Shown: positions 59,005 to 64,000 of the stretch, piece after piece
How the letters are laid out: each line of letters opens with the position of its first letter
Numbering within the stretch: position 1 is the stretch's first letter
NCBI GenBank assembly: GCA_007026445.1
Contig: VDMD01000020.1
Location: 372,001 to 436,000 of the forward strand
Source: Schizophyllum amplum
Lineage: Eukaryota; Basidiomycota; Agaricomycetes; Agaricales; Schizophyllaceae
Length of the DNA: 64,000 bases
Direction: 5' to 3'
Notes under the pieces: generated by a model
What the model saw: only the letters and a program-made list of their open reading frames with translations
Told to the model about the DNA's origin: nothing
Databases searched by the model: none
Made by a program: the position numbers and the translations under genes

Positions 59005-60924
59005 TCAATTGAAGAGATTCTTTGAGGCCAAGCAAATCGGTATGTCGTTGCAATGCACTTTCGCGATATGCATTGTGAGTCGGCCCTCCTTCACAGTGAT
59101 CCCCTGCCGGCATACAAGCTCGTCGTCTTTGCAAGCACGGCAAGCGTATTTACCGATGTGTTTGCCCTCCGCCTCGACTGGGGGCGCGTGGACGCCCATG
59201 AGATGTTGGTGCAGATTGAGCAAGAACTCATCGACGGTCGCACCCTGTATGAGCACATTGCAGGGCATGTAGCGATTTTTCTTGAGATTCCACGGGCACA
59301 ACCGCGAAAAATTGGCCACAGGCGGGACATGGCCGACCTTCCAATCTTGGATAATCATGCTGGGTTGAAGCGACGGTGACGGAAGAGGGACCGTCGCTTC
59401 CGAGCCGTCAAACGATGACCGCATTGAAGTCGATGCCATGGGTTGATATGGGTACGTCGCGACGACGAGCATGTCCGAGTCGTACGCTGCGGGGGGCGAA
59501 AGCATATCCGGCGGCAGCGTCATGTGCGAATCGGACGGCTCAGTCACGGGCGCGATATCGAGGGCGGACGTAGCGACCATCCTGCGCCTCTTTTTTGTAG
59601 ATGTTTCACAGATATCGGTCTCGGGTCGATCGTGGGGGCGAATCCTAAAAAGATCATAAATATCAGTCTACATGTTATGATGGATGGCACAACTCACCTG
59701 TCCTTGGCCTTGGTGGCATGAAGCTTAAGGTCGTCGGCCTTCTCCTTCAAATGCTCGTGATGCGTGCGGCGTCGAGGCTGAGGCCTTCGCGTGCGACGTC
59801 GCGCAACCGGCAGAACATAGAATCCAGGCTCCGGCGACGTCGTTCCAGAAGTCAGGTCTGGGGTCGTGCTCGACGGCGCGTCACCGGTCTCTTGGATGTC
59901 ATCGAAGGCAGAGTGCAAGTCGGGGAGCGCCAAAGGTGCAGAAAATGACAGCGGCATGAAGGTAGAGGAGGCGCCTGTCCCAATTGCGAAGAGCCCGGGA
60001 GTTTGCTGGAGAGACCACCACCACGGCGTGGTGTCCTCATTCGCATGATTGTCAAGAATGTGCGATTCAGCTGCTTCAACGTGAGGGAATACGCCGGCCA
60101 TAGACGTCGCGATCGACGCATGGGCAGCACCGGGCATAGAAGAGACAAAATCGACGGGGTTGAAGATTGCGTTCTGCGATGTACTCGCGCTCGCGGCAGT
60201 GTTCTTTGCCACATTCTCAAGGAAGTGGTCCGTCTTCCTCGTTGTGTCACTGAAGCTTTGTGACAGCTCAAGCTCCAGCGTGGGTTCGGGCCATCGAAGA
60301 AGGTCTGAGGCGACCGTCAGTCGTGAGAGACCGTAGCATAATGATCGCGCACCTTGAAGCTCCCTACTGTCTCCGCTCGTGCTCCCAGCCGTCCTCGGGT
60401 CACCTTGACCATACGGGTATCTACCGTTCTGATCGGGACCAAAATGTCGAGCGTCCGCGGTCACGTGGCCAGTTTCGTTGAACTCTGAAGGTCGAGATCA
60501 GTCTTTGCAGCGGTGAAAGATCAGAGACGACGCACCGAAGGTACCGGTAGACGATCGTGGATGACTTGGGGTGTCAAATGGGAATCGTACCCCCGGTATT
60601 AGGGTCTGTGATCCGTGATCAGTACGATGTAAATGCCAGAGGCGTCCGTCGAGCTACACACCGACGAATGGTTCAAACAGTTCATTATCCGAGGCGGTCG
60701 GTGGAGGGCAGGGTCGGAACAAGCCGTGGACTGACGAGGTCTTCCTCTGACGAGTCTTCTCGCGGCGTTGAACTTTGGGCCAGCGACGTCGAATCACCAG
60801 CCAGACGCAGGCAGGGCGCACCGGCGTCGAGTGCCTCCTCGTCGTCCTCATGCCACTGCTCTTGGTGGGTGGCTCCAGCATATCCAGCCCCATAGTACAG
60901 CGGTGGCTGGCACTCGTCCGACAT
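59005..60924 (-). CDS. Tandem zinc-finger-like protein Z2, paralog of Z1
   Basis: The last exon (59644-59005) carries a basic KKRRR segment, then C-x11-C-x16-H-x-H-x4-H (from CPWNLKKNRYMPC to HQHLMGVH) and C-x9-C-x13-H-x4-H (from CRACKDDELVC to HIAKVH), ending LASKNLFN. It splices from an exon ending at 59698 at the same KDR codon as in Z1. The preceding exon covers HVTADARHFGPDQNGRYPY to HLKEKADDLKLHATKAKD, and a first exon probably starts at 60924 (MSDECQPPLYYGAGYAG). The junctions between 60500 and 60720 are unresolved. Z1 and Z2 differ strongly outside the finger region, so the duplication is old. Function unknown; nuclear role inferred. Confidence 0.62.
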
Positions 60925-63081
60925 TTTCGGCGACGACGAAAGGATATAAAGGAAAGAGGGAACTATGCGGTGCGGATGCTGCTCAATGGCGCTCGAATGA
61001 AGAGAAGCGGTGGTAGTGAACCGACGGAGAAAGAGGAAGAGCAAGGCGATAGAGCGAAGGCGCGACGCGAAAGAAAGTGGTGCGTGACAACTTCCGAACG
61101 TAGAGCCAAACAAGTTCAACCAGCTTTTTATTCGGGCCAACGCGCCGCCCGTCACGCACCTCGTCATGTGTTGATTTGCATCTCCACTGGCTTGCCCTTT
61201 TTTCCCGCACGTTTCCCTTTATACGCATATGTCGTATGATGTACACCGATATTTTTTTGACATGCCGTAAGTCTGGTAGGACCACGACAGATTCGTATCT
61301 TCTTTGTCCGCCGGTCATATGTCCAGTCCACTATACATTCATGTCAGCTTGAAGGCGATGTCAGCGTCGAAGGCTCGCCCGTTGAGTATACTGTGGCAGG
61401 GAAATTCCATGCCCTTTGCCACCATGCCGTCTTGACCTGACTTCGCCCGCTCATTACCCGCGTCTTGCACACCAGTCACTCGTATCGAGTCCACCAGTCC
61501 ACTAGCGGTCATGCGAAATTTTCTGGAAAATACGATGAGCATGGAAGTGACAGCCCGTGAACGCGTTCTCACCCCTCATGTAGGGCTCCCCCGCCGCGCC
61601 TCCAAACGAGCCAGACCTCAGCACGGATCCCCACTCTATATGATATCCCCCAACCTGGTCGCCGCCTATTCTCTTCACGAAAGCCACCACATGGCGTGCC
61701 CGATTCAGGATCGAGCCGTCCAGTCACCGCCGACGACACGACCTCACCACCGTCGCCCGCGTCCAGTTATCCACGCACCAGCCCTCCTTGCCCTCGTGTC
61801 TAATGCCCATCTAGCCCAACCGTGTTTCGAGAGTACGCACGACAATCATCCAAGGCCGTTCCAAACGAGAGTCCACTCACTACAACGCCCCTCACACCTT
61901 CCATCTAGGCGCCGACGCGCTGTCGGACATCCATCATTCATCGTCCTAGCCTGGGACCGCTCGTACGCTGTCGATAGCGATCCGCGACTCTGTCGGGACC
62001 AATCAGCATGCCACAGCAATTAACAAGGCCTACGACGGGCGAGCACTCACGTACGATTACGAACTATCACATCCCAAGTCTCCACTGCGGAACGGACATT
62101 ATCTTCCAATACCAACATCGCTAACCTGCCGCTCCCGCGCGCATCATTTTGTCCGGGTGATTGAACGAGCATCCGGTACACCGCCTAGACCAGCTCCCCG
62201 ATACGTAGTACGCGACGCCGAGATTGCGCTTTGTACAGGCGTTTATTGAACGCGAGTACGTACCGAACTTTCTGCAATGGATAGTGAGTACGACAATCAT
62301 ACCGCGAACGCAATGCCAACTCACGACTGTTTGGCTTTTGACGGGCCTCGCAGAGCACAAACACGCACCGGAGGTCGGTCTTCGCCTTATCGCCTCCCGC
62401 TCCTTCATCAGCACCTTGCCACCGCGCAGTGGCATGTCATATGTCTGGGCAGCTACACCGCACCACCGAGCTGAATCCCCTTCGCCCTTAGTCCCTATAT
62501 CGACTTACTTGTGAACCACAGAACCTATAACGAAAGTACGCCACTGCCGATTCGCGCTGCTAGTACACGCACGCAAACTTTGCGACCAGATATGCCTGTG
62601 TGAACCGTGGTGCGTCGTCCAATTGACGATGGTCACCCATATAGTTGACGAACTTTATCACTTCTGGACGACACTCCTGGACGACACGCCTGGGGTAGCA
62701 GCAAAACATCTATATTCCACATGCATCATGGTACGTACTCACCTACCTTATTGTTGAGCATCGGTGTTGACCGTCAGCGCGGCTACATCTGGGAGCATCG
62801 TTCGCATAGAATGAGCTCGAGTCAATGCCTGAACCATGCACACTCCCTCGTTTAGCCTCGTCTTCCGGCAGAAGACGCCGCCCGAGGAAGAAAGGCCACG
62901 ACGAGCGTCTAATGCGCGCCATGTTCCCCTTGGGAGTACGCGCGACCCTTGTTAACGACACGGCCACACAGATCCCGTGTCAAGGCAAAGCGAAATCGAT
63001 GTCAGAAGCAATGTAGACGATGTTCGGCATGCGCGATCCAGTCATGTCGAGGAGCCGGCCAGATCAAGGAGCTGGCTATGT
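60925..63081. other. Poorly resolved 2.1-kb region
   Basis: Minus-strand segments at 61339-61550 (DSIRVTGVQDAGNE and MEFPCHSILNGRAFDADIAF) and 61600-61710 (RHVVAFVKRIGGD, GGYHIEWGSVLRSGSFGGAA) look coding and may be exons of one unrecognised gene, but I could not join them in a consistent phase. The rest shows only short frames. Confidence 0.3.
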
Positions 63082-63840
63082 TTAAGATGATTGACGCAGT
63101 CGGAGCAAGGTATGGATAGTAAGGTTAGGGCGTCCGCGATGAGTGTTGTTGACGCGACATTTGCAGGACGGGAAGATGTTGCCAGTAGAACATAAACACG
63201 GCGCGTCATGATCGAGCTTCGAGTCGGCGACAGAGAACAGGAGGGACCGCCGCCATTGTCGATGATCGGGAGGTTCGAGGAAAGAATGGCCTTCGCCGAG
63301 CATGTCTCCTAATTGAAGCTAAGTCAATGAACGATGCTTGTACGCGCCGACGTCTGATTTCTGAGCGTGAGGATGCGCCGAATTTGCATGGATGTGCCAC
63401 GTACCGCGAATGATGCACGAGTCCTCCTTAACGTTGGTGAAGATAACGGCAAAGTGCCGTCTCTGCTGCCTGCGCCACGAAGATACCATTTCCAGTTCGT
63501 GGGTGTCGTGAGGGCCTCTGAGGTCGAAGGCTGAGTCCCGAGTTCTCTCTAGATATACAAAGAAGCTATGACGAAGGCCAGAACGAGCAGTAGCAGGCAG
63601 AGAGTGAGCAGGTTCCGAACAAGAGCCTACTTAGATTTGAGACTCCGACTTGCACTCGGACAATCGTTCGGCGCTCCCTTGAAGTTGGCCGGTTCGGGCG
63701 CCGAGCAATGACCTTTGGGGATAAGGCACGTGTATCTCAGGGTCATGTGCCCAATGTTGAACTCTGAGCCAGAGCTGTCTGGATCGTCTGCCTCCAGTGC
63801 CTCAAGTTTGATGTTTACAGGACCATGAACTCAGTTGAAA
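63082..63840 (-). CDS. Possible multi-exon gene, unrecognised
   Basis: Coding-looking blocks on the minus strand: SSGSEFNIGHMTLRYTCLIP and GHCSAPEPANFKGAPNDC (about 63800-63640), FDLRGPHDTHELEMVSSW and RRHFAVIFTNVKEDSCIIR followed by a GTACGTGG donor (about 63530-63400), and MLGEGHSFLEPPDHRQWR, DSKLDHDAPCLC and SCKCRVNNTHRGRPN to a stop at 63082. The blocks are separated by intron-like sequence, and the first contains an in-frame stop unless spliced. I cannot fix the exon borders or the start, which may lie beyond the window edge. Confidence 0.33.
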
Positions 63841-64000
63841 GGCAGACTAACAATTGGAAATGGTATAATAGGTATGCGGACTGGTAGGGGGCATTTACTA
63901 GTATCATAAGCATGCGAATGATCATAAGAGCGAGACGTAGTACAGGTGCAATGGCAATATAGAGACGATACAATACAGTGAGGATGATATAAGAGATGAG

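Overview
The window is genomic DNA from a filamentous basidiomycete, most likely an Agaricomycete. I infer this from dense genes with many GT-AG introns of about 45-60 bp, a high GC content, and family content typical of mushroom-forming fungi: FunK1 (Pkinase_fungal) kinases, F-box-like proteins, DUF1772 proteins and an RNase T1-type secreted ribonuclease. There is no bacterial operon logic; each gene is treated as its own transcription unit. Species-level assignment is not possible from reading alone.

Left part (1-16.1 kb), housekeeping. It holds a partial F-box gene at the left edge (-), a long low-complexity protein in four exons (-), the nucleolar DEAD-box helicase DBP9 (-), divergent from a mitochondrial HSP10 co-chaperonin (+), a secreted guanyl-specific RNase (+), a glycerol kinase (-) with an apparent 1-nt frameshift, and an unrecognised gene (-) whose stop overlaps the glycerol kinase start.

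Middle (16.2-38.2 kb), accessory and rearranged. FunK1 copy A (+) is intact and is followed by a 194-bp TA-flanked MITE. Next is an F-box gene split by a 3.2-kb terminal-inverted-repeat (TIR) element with a 5-bp target duplication; removing the element restores the reading frame. An F-box relic, the ER-shaping protein lunapark (-) and a DUF1772 membrane protein (+) follow. A tandem segmental duplication (about 28.0-34.2 and 34.2-38.2 kb) carries the last DUF1772 exon plus a FunK1 gene. Copy B in the first unit is a pseudogene with a nonsense codon and two TIR insertions (1.92 kb, and a 370-bp hAT-like MITE with an 8-bp target duplication). Copy C in the second unit is intact.

Right part (38.2-64 kb). 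A Ser/Pro-rich coiled-coil protein (-), the first of two paralogous tandem zinc-finger-like proteins (Z1, -), a multi-pass membrane protein (+), FunK1 copy D (+, intact), an ammonium transporter (-), a small two-exon gene (+), a SAM methyltransferase with a long disordered N-terminus (+), Z2 (-), and poorly resolved gene-like sequence at 61-64 kb.

The most notable signals are a shared promoter module in all four FunK1 copies (two CACGTG boxes whose starts are exactly 11 bp apart, a TGACTCA-type palindrome, and a TATA box about 48 bp before ATG), a shared basic FunK1 C-terminus, the three insertions whose exact excision restores coding frame, a probable gene-conversion tract between copies B and C, and the unexplained zinc-finger-like paralogs Z1/Z2. 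All splice structures were inferred by eye.
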